Shown here in pieces: positions 1-9,100 of a stretch of DNA of 36,588 bases. Position 1 is the stretch's first letter, and each line of letters opens with the position of its first letter. The position numbers and the translations under genes were made by a program. The stretch is from an uncultured SAR116 cluster alpha proteobacterium. GTDB lineage: Bacteria > Pseudomonadota > Alphaproteobacteria > Puniceispirillales > Puniceispirillaceae. Below the pieces are notes generated by a model. That model did no database searches, was not told the origin of the DNA, and was given only the letters and a program-made list of their open reading frames with translations. The stretch is from contig CACPDC010000017.1 in NCBI GenBank assembly GCA_902632595.1, forward strand, positions 1-36,588, written 5' to 3'.

Positions 1-199
1 CACATTTTTTTATAATAATATCAAGGTCAAGCGGGGCTGTGTCAATTATAGTCGCGTCGTCCGGACAGTAGGACAATATTTCTTTTGGAATGAGTGAACC
101 TGCATAAAGACAAATAGGGCATTTAGAGATAATTTTTTGGCCTCTGATAGTTAAAAGGTCAGCTGCACCAGGCCCTGCACCAATAAAATGTACTGTCAT
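1..199 (-). CDS. cobM: Precorrin-4 C11-methyltransferase CobM, N-terminal part only
   Basis: The first 66 codons are visible and the rest lies beyond the left edge. The translation opens [20 protein letters not shown] and continues with a [10 protein letters not shown] segment. That combination of the GAGPGAxDLxTxRG SAM-binding loop and YAGSL is typical of CobM/CbiF, the SAM-dependent enzyme that methylates C-11 of precorrin-4 in the cytoplasm. The start codon at 199-197 overlaps the stop of the upstream cobE in an ATGA junction, so translation is probably coupled. It is the last visible gene of the minus-strand cobL-cobE-cobM group. The C-terminal half cannot be judged from this window. Confidence 0.9.
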   Translation of the reverse strand, partial: MTVHFIGAGPGAADLLTIRGQKIISKCPICLYAGSLIPKEILSYCPDDATIIDTAPLDLDIIIKKC

Positions 200-573
200 A
201 ATTTAGGCCCTTTTGCAATTGCACAGACTGCGTATCTATCATCTGAGATAGCGCGTCTGGATATCAGACTAGCCGGAGACTTAAAAATAGCAAGGGCTGC
301 CGCTTCTGCAACACTTCCCGTGTATCTTATGTCTAAAATTCTAGGAGATTGTGAAAGTGTAGTAATATTCGATATTGTATCACTACTAACGCTGTAAATA
401 GGAAGGCTTAGTTTTTTTGCAAACTTGCATAATGCTTCATGGTTCAGTTTATCCTCAGGTACACAAATCCCAGAATAATATTTTGTTTCCGGGAGTTTAG
501 ATAAAGCAGACTCAAAGCTTTTAATTGAAGCATTTTTCCGAAAACCACATCCTATAATGAAATGTACGCTCAT
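196..573 (-). CDS. cobE: CobE / CbiG C-terminal-domain protein
   Basis: A 125-residue stand-alone protein. The N-terminal [11 protein letters not shown] segment matches the GxGFR motif that opens CobE and the C-terminal domain of CbiG, and the [10 protein letters not shown] segment near residues 84-93 matches the family's [11 protein letters not shown] motif. In the anaerobic pathway CbiG opens the ring lactone; the role of CobE in the aerobic pathway is poorly defined, although it is needed for B12 synthesis in some alphaproteobacteria. It sits 3 nt after cobL and overlaps cobM by 4 nt, so all three are likely co-translated. Length and motifs look intact. Confidence 0.87.
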   Translation of the reverse strand: MSVHFIIGCGFRKNASIKSFESALSKLPETKYYSGICVPEDKLNHEALCKFAKKLSLPIYSVSSDTISNITTLSQSPRILDIRYTGSVAEAAALAIFKSPASLISRRAISDDRYAVCAIAKGPKL

Positions 574-576
574 TTG

Positions 577-1785
577 TTAGTGAACCCCCTTTATTATGGC
601 CCACTGTGTAATGGGGTAGCTAGCCTTCCAGCCATGCATCTTACCTATACCTTCAAGACTTGAGATTTCAAACCGTTGAACTCTGCCACCGAGGCGTGAC
701 TGTATCATGGTAAGAAATCTATCTGTCTCTATTGTCACACCATTTGCAACTATTCGTGTGCCGTCGCTAATATGTCCCCACAATAATTCAATTAGCTTTT
801 CATTCAACCCACCCCCGATGAAAATACAATCGGGTTTTTCAAGATCAAATATCGCATCAATTATATCTGCTTCTACAATCTTTAACTGGTCCACACCAAG
901 ATTAAGTGCATTTTTTCTTATAAACTCTGCTCGTTTTGAATGTTTTTCAACTGCAGTGGCCCTCATTAAAGAACCTGATAAAATCCATTCTATACTAATA
1001 GAACCAGAACCGGCGCCTAAATCCCAAAGATGTTCTCCAGAGCGTGGTGCTAGCGAGGATAGCGTTAGTGCTCTTACGGCTTGCTTAGTAATTTGTCCAT
1101 CATGTTCGAACCAGCTATCAGGTAGCCCTGAACTTGATTGCATTGTTTTCCCATTCCCGGAAATATTTAGGGCAACCATGACTGGATGCATAAAATTCTT
1201 ATCCAGTAATTCATTTGCGTGTCCTTCTGTTATTCTTTGATTTGTTCCTCCAAGTTCTGCAAGGCAAGTAATATGTGTACTGCCAAAACCTATGTCGCAA
1301 AGATAGGCAGCGAGCTCTTTTACAGATGCGCCATTTCGCATCGTTGCCATAATTTTACGATTTGCATTGAGGTGGGGGCGAAGCTTCGAAAGTGGTGCCG
1401 CATGTAAACCAATACAAAGGGTTTTCTCCAACGCCCATCCCAGTTCAGCTGCACAAAGTGAGAAGCAACTTTGGTTTGGAATTGCTAGCCACTCCTCTTG
1501 AGCAAGATGAGCAGTTATTTGCGAACCTGCTCCAAACCAGAAAGGGTCACCAGAAGTCAGCATAACACATGGCTGTCCTCTTCTCTGGAGTATTAGTTTT
1601 ATTCCTTCTGAAAACGGCATAGGCCATTCAACAAGAACCGCACGACACGCAGGTAACATGGACAAGTGACGCTTCGGTCCTATAATATAGTCGGCAGAAG
1701 TTATGTGATTTTTGGCAATCTTTGTCATCTTTTCAAAGCCGCCGCCATCCATACCAACAATTATTAACCAAGGGTTATTTTGCAT
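577..1785 (-). CDS. cobL: Precorrin-6Y C5,15-methyltransferase (decarboxylating) CobL
   Basis: A 402-residue fusion of CbiE-like (about 1-200) and CbiT-like (about 210-402) domains. It methylates precorrin-6B at C-5 and C-15 and decarboxylates the C-12 acetate. The CbiE part shows VMLTSGDPFWFGAG, the SGDPxxFG motif of this methyltransferase class. The CbiT part shows HLWDLGAGSGSISIEW, a class I SAM-binding glycine loop. The length is normal for CobL. The ATG at 1785-1783 shares two bases with the ATG of the divergent cobK (palindrome CATG), so any promoter or Shine-Dalgarno for cobL lies inside cobK; a weak AAGAG is present 10 nt upstream. It leads the cobL-cobE-cobM group. Confidence 0.95.
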   Translation of the reverse strand: MQNNPWLIIVGMDGGGFEKMTKIAKNHITSADYIIGPKRHLSMLPACRAVLVEWPMPFSEGIKLILQRRGQPCVMLTSGDPFWFGAGSQITAHLAQEEWLAIPNQSCFSLCAAELGWALEKTLCIGLHAAPLSKLRPHLNANRKIMATMRNGASVKELAAYLCDIGFGSTHITCLAELGGTNQRITEGHANELLDKNFMHPVMVALNISGNGKTMQSSSGLPDSWFEHDGQITKQAVRALTLSSLAPRSGEHLWDLGAGSGSISIEWILSGSLMRATAVEKHSKRAEFIRKNALNLGVDQLKIVEADIIDAIFDLEKPDCIFIGGGLNEKLIELLWGHISDGTRIVANGVTIETDRFLTMIQSRLGGRVQRFEISSLEGIGKMHGWKASYPITQWAIIKGVH

Positions 1786-2518
1786 GCTAAAAAATCTCTT
1801 AATACTAGGGGGTACGACTGAGGCATCATCCTTGGCTTATCTTATCTCTAAAACAGAATTTAACGCTACTATTTCCTATGCTGGTCGCGTTAAATATATC
1901 CGTCAACAACCAATAAACACAATAATTGGTGGCTTTGGCGGGGTAGATGGTCTTTCTTCCTATATTATTTCTAATGAGATTACGCACCTCGTAGATGCAA
2001 CACATCCATTTGCAGTCCAGATAAGCAAGAATGCTATTTTAGCTTCTCAAAAAACAGGTATACAACATGCCACACTGACACGTACAAAGTGGCAGAAACT
2101 AAAGGGTGATAATTGGCATTTGGTGCATGATGTCAAGGCTGCTGCTGCTATGCTTAATAGCAATCCAAGGCGTGTTATGCTTGCTATTGGGCGTATGCAT
2201 TTAGAGCAATTCTATGGTAACACCCAGCATTTTTACCTGTTACGCCTTTTAGATAAACCAAAAGAGTCACTATTATTTCCTAATCATGTCATTCAAGTTT
2301 CGCGCGGGCCATTTACAACTGAACAAGATAAAATCCTTCTGTCTAAACATAAAATTGACTTAATTGTTGCAAAAAATTCAGGTGGAAATGCAACATATGC
2401 AAAAATAGAAGCAGCGAGGCAATTAGGTATTCAAATCATAATGATTGAGAGACCTGTAATACCAGATGGGTTGATATTTTATAGTCCCGAGGAGGTTATT
2501 CAATGGTTATCATTATGA
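1784..2518 (+). CDS. cobK: Precorrin-6A reductase CobK
   Basis: It reduces precorrin-6A to precorrin-6B with NADPH. From ATG 1784 the protein is 244 residues and opens MLKNLLILGGTTEASSLA, the characteristic ILGGTxEAxxLA nucleotide-binding start of CobK/CbiJ. Further family features are VDATHPFAVQIS and AKNSGGNATYAKIEAARQLG near the C-terminus. The frame is open 24 codons further upstream, but that extension is antisense to cobL and unlike the family, so I chose 1784; AAGGG lies 9 nt upstream. The gene is inverted relative to its neighbours: it diverges from cobL with overlapping start codons and converges on cobJ with a 6-nt overlap. Confidence 0.93.
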   Translation: MLKNLLILGGTTEASSLAYLISKTEFNATISYAGRVKYIRQQPINTIIGGFGGVDGLSSYIISNEITHLVDATHPFAVQISKNAILASQKTGIQHATLTRTKWQKLKGDNWHLVHDVKAAAAMLNSNPRRVMLAIGRMHLEQFYGNTQHFYLLRLLDKPKESLLFPNHVIQVSRGPFTTEQDKILLSKHKIDLIVAKNSGGNATYAKIEAARQLGIQIIMIERPVIPDGLIFYSPEEVIQWLSL

Positions 2519-3265
2519 AAGATAACTTCGGGGTGTATAAATCCATTCCCGGCCATTTTGTTGTATAATCCTGGTTTGACTTGAGCCAACGATAACGATA
2601 GTACGCATGTCAGCCATATCAGGTCTGGCCTTAGAGATAGGAACAGTCATTATTTTTTCTTCTTTTGTTGAAACAGCTTTTGCAAAGACAACAGGCCTAT
2701 CTGATTGGCAATATAATTTCAATAACCTGAGAGTTTTTTGAAAACCCTCTGGTCGAGATATTGATCTTGGATTATAAAATGCAATAGCAAAATCTGCGTC
2801 TACTGCTGAACGGATACGCTTTTCAATAATAGACCAAGGTTTAAGATTATCACTCAAATTAATAGCACAAAAATCATGTCCAAGAGGGGCACCAACTCTT
2901 GCAGCAGCAGCCATCATTGCTGTAATCCCAGGCAGAATTTCAATATTTATATTATCCCATTTTAAGGAGTTTTTTTCCAAAACCTCAAATAAGGCGGCGG
3001 CCATGGCAAACACACCAGGGTCACCAGAGGATACTATTAAAACAATACTGCCAGCTTCTGCCAAATCTAAGGCATGTTTGGCACGCTCTGATTCAAATCT
3101 ATTATCAGATGGATGAAACCTTACTCCTTTTTTAGGAATAATTCTCTTCAAATAGGGAAAATAGCCGATTATATCTGTTGCCAAATTTACAGCTCGTGAT
3201 ACCTGAGGAGTTATTTGAGCAGGATTTCCGGGGCCGAGCCCAACTACAATAACCCTACCGCTCAC
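2513..3265 (-). CDS. cobJ: Precorrin-3B C17-methyltransferase CobJ
   Basis: A 250-residue SAM-dependent enzyme that methylates C-17 and drives ring contraction of precorrin-3B. The N-terminal VVGLGPGNPAQITPQ glycine loop, the IGYFPYLKRI segment and IVSSGDPGVFAMAAALFE are CobJ/CbiH hallmarks, as is the FYNPRS motif. The start is GTG, overlapping the cobI stop as GTGA, which indicates translational coupling. It is the last gene of the cobW-to-cobJ run; its stop overlaps the end of the convergent cobK by 6 nt, leaving no room for a conventional terminator. Confidence 0.94.
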   Translation of the reverse strand: MSGRVIVVGLGPGNPAQITPQVSRAVNLATDIIGYFPYLKRIIPKKGVRFHPSDNRFESERAKHALDLAEAGSIVLIVSSGDPGVFAMAAALFEVLEKNSLKWDNINIEILPGITAMMAAAARVGAPLGHDFCAINLSDNLKPWSIIEKRIRSAVDADFAIAFYNPRSISRPEGFQKTLRLLKLYCQSDRPVVFAKAVSTKEEKIMTVPISKARPDMADMRTIVIVGSSQTRIIQQNGREWIYTPRSYLS

Positions 3266-4017
3266 GGTCTTCTTCCTTTTCCATGGAGTATGATAATTGA
3301 AAAATAAGGTGCATTGTCTTCTTCATACTCAGATAATCGCTGAACCGTTTGTTTGTTCATTGTGGCATACTCCACAATGAAGGCGTCATCAAATCGTCCT
3401 GATTTTTCAAGGGATTGTTTTATTTTAGATAAATTGCGACCAATTTTCATAATTATAGCGGCATTGGTGTCTCGTAATTGGTTTTCAAGAGTTGTTTTAT
3501 CTAATGTTCCTGTGAGAATAGTGAGGATGTCATCCCCCCAACTTATGGGAATGTTAGTTGCTGTCCAAGCAGCAGACATGCCAGTTATACCAGGAACAAT
3601 TTCAATAGGACATTTATCTTTTAAACGGATAAAAATATGCATGAAAGAACCGTAAAAAAATGGGTCTCCTTCGCATAATATGATGACATCTTGGCCAGCT
3701 CGTGACAAAGATATGATATTTTCGGAACATCTGCTGTAGAAGTTTGATAATAACTCATTGTAACGTTGGTCCGATAGAGGAATTTCAGTTGTAATGGGAT
3801 ATTCCATCGCAAATTCTCTTACGTCATTAGATAATAATGGACTTACGATTTGGCGTGCATGTCCAGCGCGCCCCGCCTTTCTGAAAAAAGCAATATATGT
3901 TGCCTCTCGCACGAGTTTATCTGCTCGCACGCTTAACAAGTCAGCAGCGCCAGGACCAAGTCCAACTCCATAAATTTTGCCATTTCTAATCATCTGAGCT
4001 CTGAGTTCTTTTTTCAT
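3262..4017 (-). CDS. cobI: Precorrin-2 C20-methyltransferase CobI
   Basis: A 251-residue SAM-dependent methyltransferase acting on C-20 of precorrin-2. It shows [20 protein letters not shown] near the N-terminus, IILCEGDPFFYGSFMHI (the EGDPxFYG motif of this branch) and VPGITGMSAAW. I kept the first ATG because it overlaps the cobH stop in an ATGA junction; an alternative ATG eight codons later (MIRNGKIYG) would fit the family length equally well. Upstream is cobH and downstream is cobJ, which it overlaps by 4 nt. Confidence 0.94.
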   Translation of the reverse strand: MKKELRAQMIRNGKIYGVGLGPGAADLLSVRADKLVREATYIAFFRKAGRAGHARQIVSPLLSNDVREFAMEYPITTEIPLSDQRYNELLSNFYSRCSENIISLSRAGQDVIILCEGDPFFYGSFMHIFIRLKDKCPIEIVPGITGMSAAWTATNIPISWGDDILTILTGTLDKTTLENQLRDTNAAIIMKIGRNLSKIKQSLEKSGRFDDAFIVEYATMNKQTVQRLSEYEEDNAPYFSIIILHGKGRRP

Positions 4018-4643
4018 TCGACACGGCTAGCTATAGCGTTTAAAGCAGCTACAGTTATAGCACTACCTCCTAGCCGGCCAACAGTAACGCAGCAGGGAAC
4101 AGATGCTGATGACATTAATGCCTCTTTACTTTCACTTGCGCCAACAAAACCGACTGGACATCCAATTATAGCTGCTGGGCGTGGATAATTTGGTTCTTCA
4201 AGTAAATTGAGCAGATGAAATAAAGCAGTTGGCGCATTTCCAATCGCGATCACGGCACCTTTAACATAAGGGCGCCATAATTCAATAGCGGCGGCAGATC
4301 TCGTATTACCCAATTTTTCAGCCATTATTTTGACTCTAGGATCTTGTATGGTGCAGATAATCTTATTGCTCTTTGGTAGTCTTGCGCGTGTAATTCCTTC
4401 GCTTACCATTTTTGTATCACACAAGATCGGTGCGCCTCTCTCTAAAGCCGTTCGAGCCTCTATTGCAAAATTTGAGATGAACTTAATGGAATGTGCTAAT
4501 TCCACCATGCCGGATGCATGTATCATACGCACGGCGATAATTTCTTCCTCTTCTGTAAACACTGATAAATCAGCTTCAGCACGAATTGTCGCAAATGATT
4601 CCTTATAAATCGAAGTGGCATTTTTTTTATAATTAAAGGGCAT
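4014..4643 (-). CDS. cobH: Precorrin-8X methylmutase CobH
   Basis: A 209-residue cytoplasmic isomerase that moves the C-11 methyl to C-12, giving hydrogenobyrinic acid. The catalytic histidine is visible as H42 in VRMIHASGM. Other family features are PILCDTKMVSEGI, AIGNAPTALFHLL and the glycine-rich IIGCPVGFVGA. The length is normal. The start overlaps the end of cobG by 11 nt. The start codon sits in AAAAAAAATGCC, and the same 12-base word recurs 22 nt further in, within codons 6-9, so there is an A8 homopolymer inside the early coding sequence. Confidence 0.95.
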   Translation of the reverse strand: MPFNYKKNATSIYKESFATIRAEADLSVFTEEEEIIAVRMIHASGMVELAHSIKFISNFAIEARTALERGAPILCDTKMVSEGITRARLPKSNKIICTIQDPRVKIMAEKLGNTRSAAAIELWRPYVKGAVIAIGNAPTALFHLLNLLEEPNYPRPAAIIGCPVGFVGASESKEALMSSASVPCCVTVGRLGGSAITVAALNAIASRVE

Positions 4644-4650
4644 TTTTTTT
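4617..4650 (-). repeat. Two 12-bp direct repeats with A8 tracts at the cobG/cobH junction
   Basis: GGCATTTTTTTT (+ strand) occurs at 4617-4628 and again at 4639-4650. On the coding strand each copy reads AAAAAAAATGCC. The right copy carries the cobH start codon; the left copy lies inside cobH with an out-of-frame ATG. Slippage in the left A8 tract would frameshift cobH, whereas the right tract affects only the last codons of cobG. Confidence 0.75.
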
Positions 4651-5796
4651 GGTTTTTTGAAGGTTAATCAATTCATTAATTAGTGCTGCCTCTGAAAGGG
4701 ATGTAAAAGATGGAATATCCCATGCATACCCATTTTGTAGTAAATTGTGTGATCCATTCTCTCCTACAATACAGACGTCACTCTTCTTTGGTGTTGAACA
4801 TCCCTTGCTACAACCAGATATATGATATGATTTATCGGCTAAGCATGCATGATGCCTACTTATTTTCAATGCGAGTCCTTTTGTATCTATGCTAGAAGCT
4901 GAACAGCCAGGCATTCCTGGGCAAGCCGTGATATTATACCTGAAGTCATCTTTTGATGTAATAAATTTTGCACTCAGCTTTACTGTTTTATCAACAATCA
5001 GACACCGATTTATAGTGAATATTATTTCTTGTGTTTGGCCCGCGATTTCCATCAGCTGGTCTGTGGTTATCTGACTAAATGGCGCTGCAAATACTATCTT
5101 ATCATCTTGAAGTCCGGGTGTAAGTGACTTCAGTTTTTGGCAAGGGGCAGTATTTCTAAAAGTAAATGGAACTTCTACATTTGAAACAAGCTGGTGCATC
5201 CTTTTATGAGTGTACGTATCGTTTTGTGAAACTACAAACCATTTGAGTGCTCTTAGAATGTCGATAGCAAATGTTTCCTCTGATGTAATAAATCCTTTAT
5301 CACATCCATCAAATCTTATGAGTAATTTTCCAGAATTATTTGCTTCTATTCTTATGTCAGCAGAAGTCTGACAAAGGTAGCGCTCAATACCGCAATCAAT
5401 AGCAAAGCCAAATTTTGCCGGTAGATAGGGGAAAGCACTAGCAATATTATATAATGCCTTGGCACATCGCCAACCTTGTGACTTTCGGGTTATAAAAGGG
5501 GCAAGTATGAGGTTAAGCTCGTCTTGTGACTTATTTTTTTTTGTAATATTTCCATTTTGTAATTCTTCCAACACAAGGGGATAAGAATCTTGTGTTAAAC
5601 CCCTTATCTGTAGATTTCCTCTGTTGGTGATATCCATGAAGCCATTTCCATATCGCTTTGATAGAACTGCTATCTTTTGTGCTTGACTACTCGCTAATCT
5701 GCTAAAAGAGGGTTTTATTCTGATAATCAACCCATCTCCAGACATCATTGGCCTTAGGGTCGATGGGCACCATCCTTTAGGTTCTAGTTTTTTCAT
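4633..5796 (-). CDS. cobG: Precorrin-3B synthase CobG
   Basis: A 387-residue iron-sulfur monooxygenase that uses O2 to hydroxylate precorrin-3A at C-20 and form the lactone; its presence marks the aerobic B12 route. It belongs to the sirohaem nitrite/sulfite reductase superfamily. Visible features are KGWCPSTLRPMMSGDG at the N-terminus, the DITNRGNLQIRGL segment, and a four-cysteine Fe-S signature of C292, C298, C329 and C333 (Cx5C...Cx3C). The length is close to known CobG proteins. It overlaps cobN upstream by 4 nt (ATGA) and cobH downstream by 11 nt, consistent with a single operon. Confidence 0.94.
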   Translation of the reverse strand: MKKLEPKGWCPSTLRPMMSGDGLIIRIKPSFSRLASSQAQKIAVLSKRYGNGFMDITNRGNLQIRGLTQDSYPLVLEELQNGNITKKNKSQDELNLILAPFITRKSQGWRCAKALYNIASAFPYLPAKFGFAIDCGIERYLCQTSADIRIEANNSGKLLIRFDGCDKGFITSEETFAIDILRALKWFVVSQNDTYTHKRMHQLVSNVEVPFTFRNTAPCQKLKSLTPGLQDDKIVFAAPFSQITTDQLMEIAGQTQEIIFTINRCLIVDKTVKLSAKFITSKDDFRYNITACPGMPGCSASSIDTKGLALKISRHHACLADKSYHISGCSKGCSTPKKSDVCIVGENGSHNLLQNGYAWDIPSFTSLSEAALINELINLQKTKKNAL

Positions 5797-8700
5797 TCTA
5801 CTGTCTCTAGATTTATATGGATAGAATTACGCCTGGTTTGCCATAAACCAGATTCTCGTAACCTCGCGAAACAGTCTTGCATGGCGTTAAGCGCTTCTGG
5901 ATTAACTTCCTGCATAAAACAAAGAATTTCACTGTTCCCAACAGTGGCATCGTAAAAGCTATCAAAAAGATGGCTTCCGACAGCATGCGAAAGATTTGAA
6001 AAAGCTGCCATATTCAGCAAGGTTGCTGCAATTTCTGCAGCCCCACGATGACCGTGCCTGGTCATGCCATCAAGCCAATCAGGATTGCTAGCTCTTGCAT
6101 GAACAACACGAGCAATTTCCTCAGATAGACTTTTCGTCATAGGTTTTTCTGGATTTGTGTTATCCAAATGATACAGATTCACCTGTCCTCCAACTTCTGC
6201 TTTGGCAGCGGCAAACCCACCTTCATGCGCCGCATAATCAGCCGAAAGTAATATATCTGTTTCTAGCATGTCTTGTATATGAACAAAACTATCCGCTTCT
6301 CGTATTCGGGAAATTAGTGCCTCTTTATTTTGAGTAACTTGAGAGCCATTAACGGCATATTGGCTGGATTTTATCCAAGCGTTCGCAGCTAGTTTTCTGC
6401 CATTCTTATTAAACTGTTCGGCGGTGTCTCCCATGCCAATACCATAGGTTTCGGGAGCGGCGCTAAATATACGGGCTGAGTTGTGATTTTTTGCGCTCAC
6501 AAAAGGGTTGAACTCCTTGCTTTCATCTCGTTTAGCAAGAGCATCTATCGCCTGCTGAAATAGAGTTGACAAAGTTGTAAACACATCTCTGAAAAGGCCG
6601 GATACACGCAAAGTAGTGTCAACTCTCGGCCTATCTAATAAAGCAAGAGGCAAAATTTCAAAACCAGAAATTCTATCAGAATCACTTGCCCATTCTGGCT
6701 TCACACCTATCAAGTGAAGCGCCATAGCGAACTCTTCTCCTGCTGTTCGCATAGTAGCGGACCCCCATAAGTCAACGATAACCCCAGAGGGCCAATCACC
6801 TCTATCTTGTAAATTACGCCTTAAAAATTCATCAGCGAGCTTAACTCCCTGTTTATAAGCTGCTCGTGTTGGCACTGAAAGCGGGTCAGTTGAAAATAAA
6901 TTTCGTCCAGATGGCAACACATCTTTCCTGCCTCTGTAAGGAGAGCCAGATGGTCCCGCAGCAATCATCTTGCCGGAAAGAGCGTCAATTAGTGACTTGC
7001 TCTCATTCTTTACCGAAGGGTTGACTTCAAAGACTGTTTCTTCTTGTCTGCTCCTGCCAAAAATGTGCAATCCATCGCCGAAGTGGGTCTCCTTTATGTT
7101 ACACACAAATGCATCAATTGCGGTTAGGGTTTCTTCAAGATCACTCTCAGAGTTAACCTCCAAATCCTTGGCAACACCGAGTATTTCCGCTTCATAGATA
7201 ATATCACTCTTCAACCTTTTACGTCTCCTTGGGTCAAGTCCATCTGCAATTGAGTATTCATCGAGCAATGACTCTAATTGACTAAACTTTTCGGGTGTAT
7301 TTGCTTTTTTTAAAGGTGGTGGTATGTGACCTAATGTGACTGCACTGATACGCCTTTTGGCCTGTGCGGCCTCGCCAGGGTCATTAATGATAAAGGGATA
7401 AATAATTGGCAAATTTCCTGCTAGTGCTTCTGGCCAGCAATTACCTGATAATGCAACAGCTTTTCCTGGAAGCCATTCTAAGGTACCATGCGCACCAATA
7501 TGAATAATGGAATCTGCCTTTATCCCGTTTTGAAGCCATAAATAAAATGCAACATAACTATGGCACGGAACATGTGAAATATCATGGTAATCACTGTTTT
7601 TATTTTTTGCAATGCCACGTTCTGGCTGCAACGCAACAATCGCATTTCCTATCGACAAACCAGCAAAATTAAAACTACCATTCTTCGCAAGTAAATCGGT
7701 TTCTGGCAAACCCCATTTAGTATGTAATTCTTTTTGTAGATTTAGAGGTAAATTTCTTAAAGCTTTTTTATAGGACATTATATCCCAAGATAAAGTTTTA
7801 TGCATAAGGAGTTTTTCAAGAGGTTCTTTTGTTTTTTTTGTAATGTGTCCTATATCATCCAAGATTGCGGCCGCTGATGCTATGGCGTCTAGGCCGACGG
7901 CATGAGCCATTTGCCATGGACGGCCAGGATAGGTGGATAAGATTAAAGCTGGTTTTTGCTCACCAATAGGGGTTGTCTGTAATTTATACCAATTTTCGAT
8001 TTTTGTACAAATTGCATTTATTCGCTCGTCATCAGGTTGGTGTCCGATCACCGCGAATTGCAGAACTTCGTCTATTTCTTCTGGTTCTTTAAAAGAGGCA
8101 ACACCGGCAAAAATACGACCATCTACCTCTGGTAATACAACATGCATCGCCATATCTGCCGGTGAGAGACCCCTGTTTGCTTCTAACCAAGCAGCACGAT
8201 TTGATGTTGAGAGAGCAATCTGAAAGACAGGCACATTTGCCTTATCAAGGGGAGAGGTGCCATCTTTACCCTTTCCTGAAAATGAAGTGGCATTAATAAT
8301 AAACGCGGGAGAATAACTCACTATCTGGTTCTCTAACCAAGCAGCTGCATCAGGTGCTTTTAAGGAACGCACAAACAAGCTCAGTACTATGAAGCCTCTT
8401 TGTTGGAGATTTTCAAATAGAGCTGCAATTGGTTTTAGATCTGCCGCAACTATGAAGGAACGGTAGATAATTATTAGAATGAGGGGCTTTTCAATAATTT
8501 TTGGCATATTTATGGATGAAAATATGCCACCTTCTGGTGTCCATGCTCCTAAATCTTCTATCGATTTGCTACCTCTAACAGGCCCTGTGTAGAGCCCCGC
8601 TGCCAATGCTAATTGCGCTAGTGCTGAATGTGCGCCAACTTCACCGCCAACTTCACAGTGATGTTGAAGTTGTCTCAATGTTGACAAAGGTAAATTAGAT

Positions 8701-9092
8701 ATATCGTCAAGCTGTTGGTCTTGACGGCCGTCAGCTGAAACTACTGCAAGTGCAATGTTATTTTTTTTGGCTATTTCTCTAGTCTTATCCAACCCATAGG
8801 ACCAGTAGGGAACGCCGCCGATAAGCCTAACTAAAACCCCTTTTGCGTGGCGTAACGTCTTTTCAATGTAAACATCAACTGAAACAGGATGTTTTAGAGA
8901 AGCAAGGTTGGCGAGTCTAATGCTTGGGAATTTATCACCATTAAGTATTTTAGCACGGCGCCAGCCTGCCGCAAATACACTGAGGTCACTATCTGAAAAG
9001 GATAGGATTATAAGATCAGCTGGCCTATGATCTAGGTCTACTGGTATTTCTGTTTCTTCTAATCCGTGTCTTTCAACAAAAAGGACGTGCAT
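5793..9092 (-). CDS. cobN: Cobaltochelatase large subunit CobN
   Basis: A 1099-residue subunit that binds hydrogenobyrinic acid a,c-diamide and inserts Co2+ together with ATPase subunits CobS and CobT, which are not in this window. Conserved CobN/BchH segments are all present: HIGAHGTLEWLPGKAVALSG, YPFIINDPGEAAQAKRR, SGSPYRGRKDVLPSGRN, ATMRTAGEEFAMALHLIGV, ETYGIGMGDTAE and MTRHGHRGAAEIA. It is about 150 residues shorter than classical CobN proteins, but N- and C-termini both look normal, so the difference appears to be compact loops rather than truncation. It lies 8 nt after cobW and overlaps cobG. Confidence 0.96.
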   Translation of the reverse strand: MHVLFVERHGLEETEIPVDLDHRPADLIILSFSDSDLSVFAAGWRRAKILNGDKFPSIRLANLASLKHPVSVDVYIEKTLRHAKGVLVRLIGGVPYWSYGLDKTREIAKKNNIALAVVSADGRQDQQLDDISNLPLSTLRQLQHHCEVGGEVGAHSALAQLALAAGLYTGPVRGSKSIEDLGAWTPEGGIFSSINMPKIIEKPLILIIIYRSFIVAADLKPIAALFENLQQRGFIVLSLFVRSLKAPDAAAWLENQIVSYSPAFIINATSFSGKGKDGTSPLDKANVPVFQIALSTSNRAAWLEANRGLSPADMAMHVVLPEVDGRIFAGVASFKEPEEIDEVLQFAVIGHQPDDERINAICTKIENWYKLQTTPIGEQKPALILSTYPGRPWQMAHAVGLDAIASAAAILDDIGHITKKTKEPLEKLLMHKTLSWDIMSYKKALRNLPLNLQKELHTKWGLPETDLLAKNGSFNFAGLSIGNAIVALQPERGIAKNKNSDYHDISHVPCHSYVAFYLWLQNGIKADSIIHIGAHGTLEWLPGKAVALSGNCWPEALAGNLPIIYPFIINDPGEAAQAKRRISAVTLGHIPPPLKKANTPEKFSQLESLLDEYSIADGLDPRRRKRLKSDIIYEAEILGVAKDLEVNSESDLEETLTAIDAFVCNIKETHFGDGLHIFGRSRQEETVFEVNPSVKNESKSLIDALSGKMIAAGPSGSPYRGRKDVLPSGRNLFSTDPLSVPTRAAYKQGVKLADEFLRRNLQDRGDWPSGVIVDLWGSATMRTAGEEFAMALHLIGVKPEWASDSDRISGFEILPLALLDRPRVDTTLRVSGLFRDVFTTLSTLFQQAIDALAKRDESKEFNPFVSAKNHNSARIFSAAPETYGIGMGDTAEQFNKNGRKLAANAWIKSSQYAVNGSQVTQNKEALISRIREADSFVHIQDMLETDILLSADYAAHEGGFAAAKAEVGGQVNLYHLDNTNPEKPMTKSLSEEIARVVHARASNPDWLDGMTRHGHRGAAEIAATLLNMAAFSNLSHAVGSHLFDSFYDATVGNSEILCFMQEVNPEALNAMQDCFARLRESGLWQTRRNSIHINLETVE

Positions 9093-9100
9093 TTTACTAT

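Noticed and set aside
1712-1783. N-terminal 24-codon extension of CobK
   Set aside because: It is antisense to the start of cobL and unlike the family, whose proteins begin at the ILGGT strand.
5793-9092. CobN as a truncated or frameshifted gene
   Set aside because: Start, end and all conserved blocks are present in one frame, so short length alone does not indicate damage.
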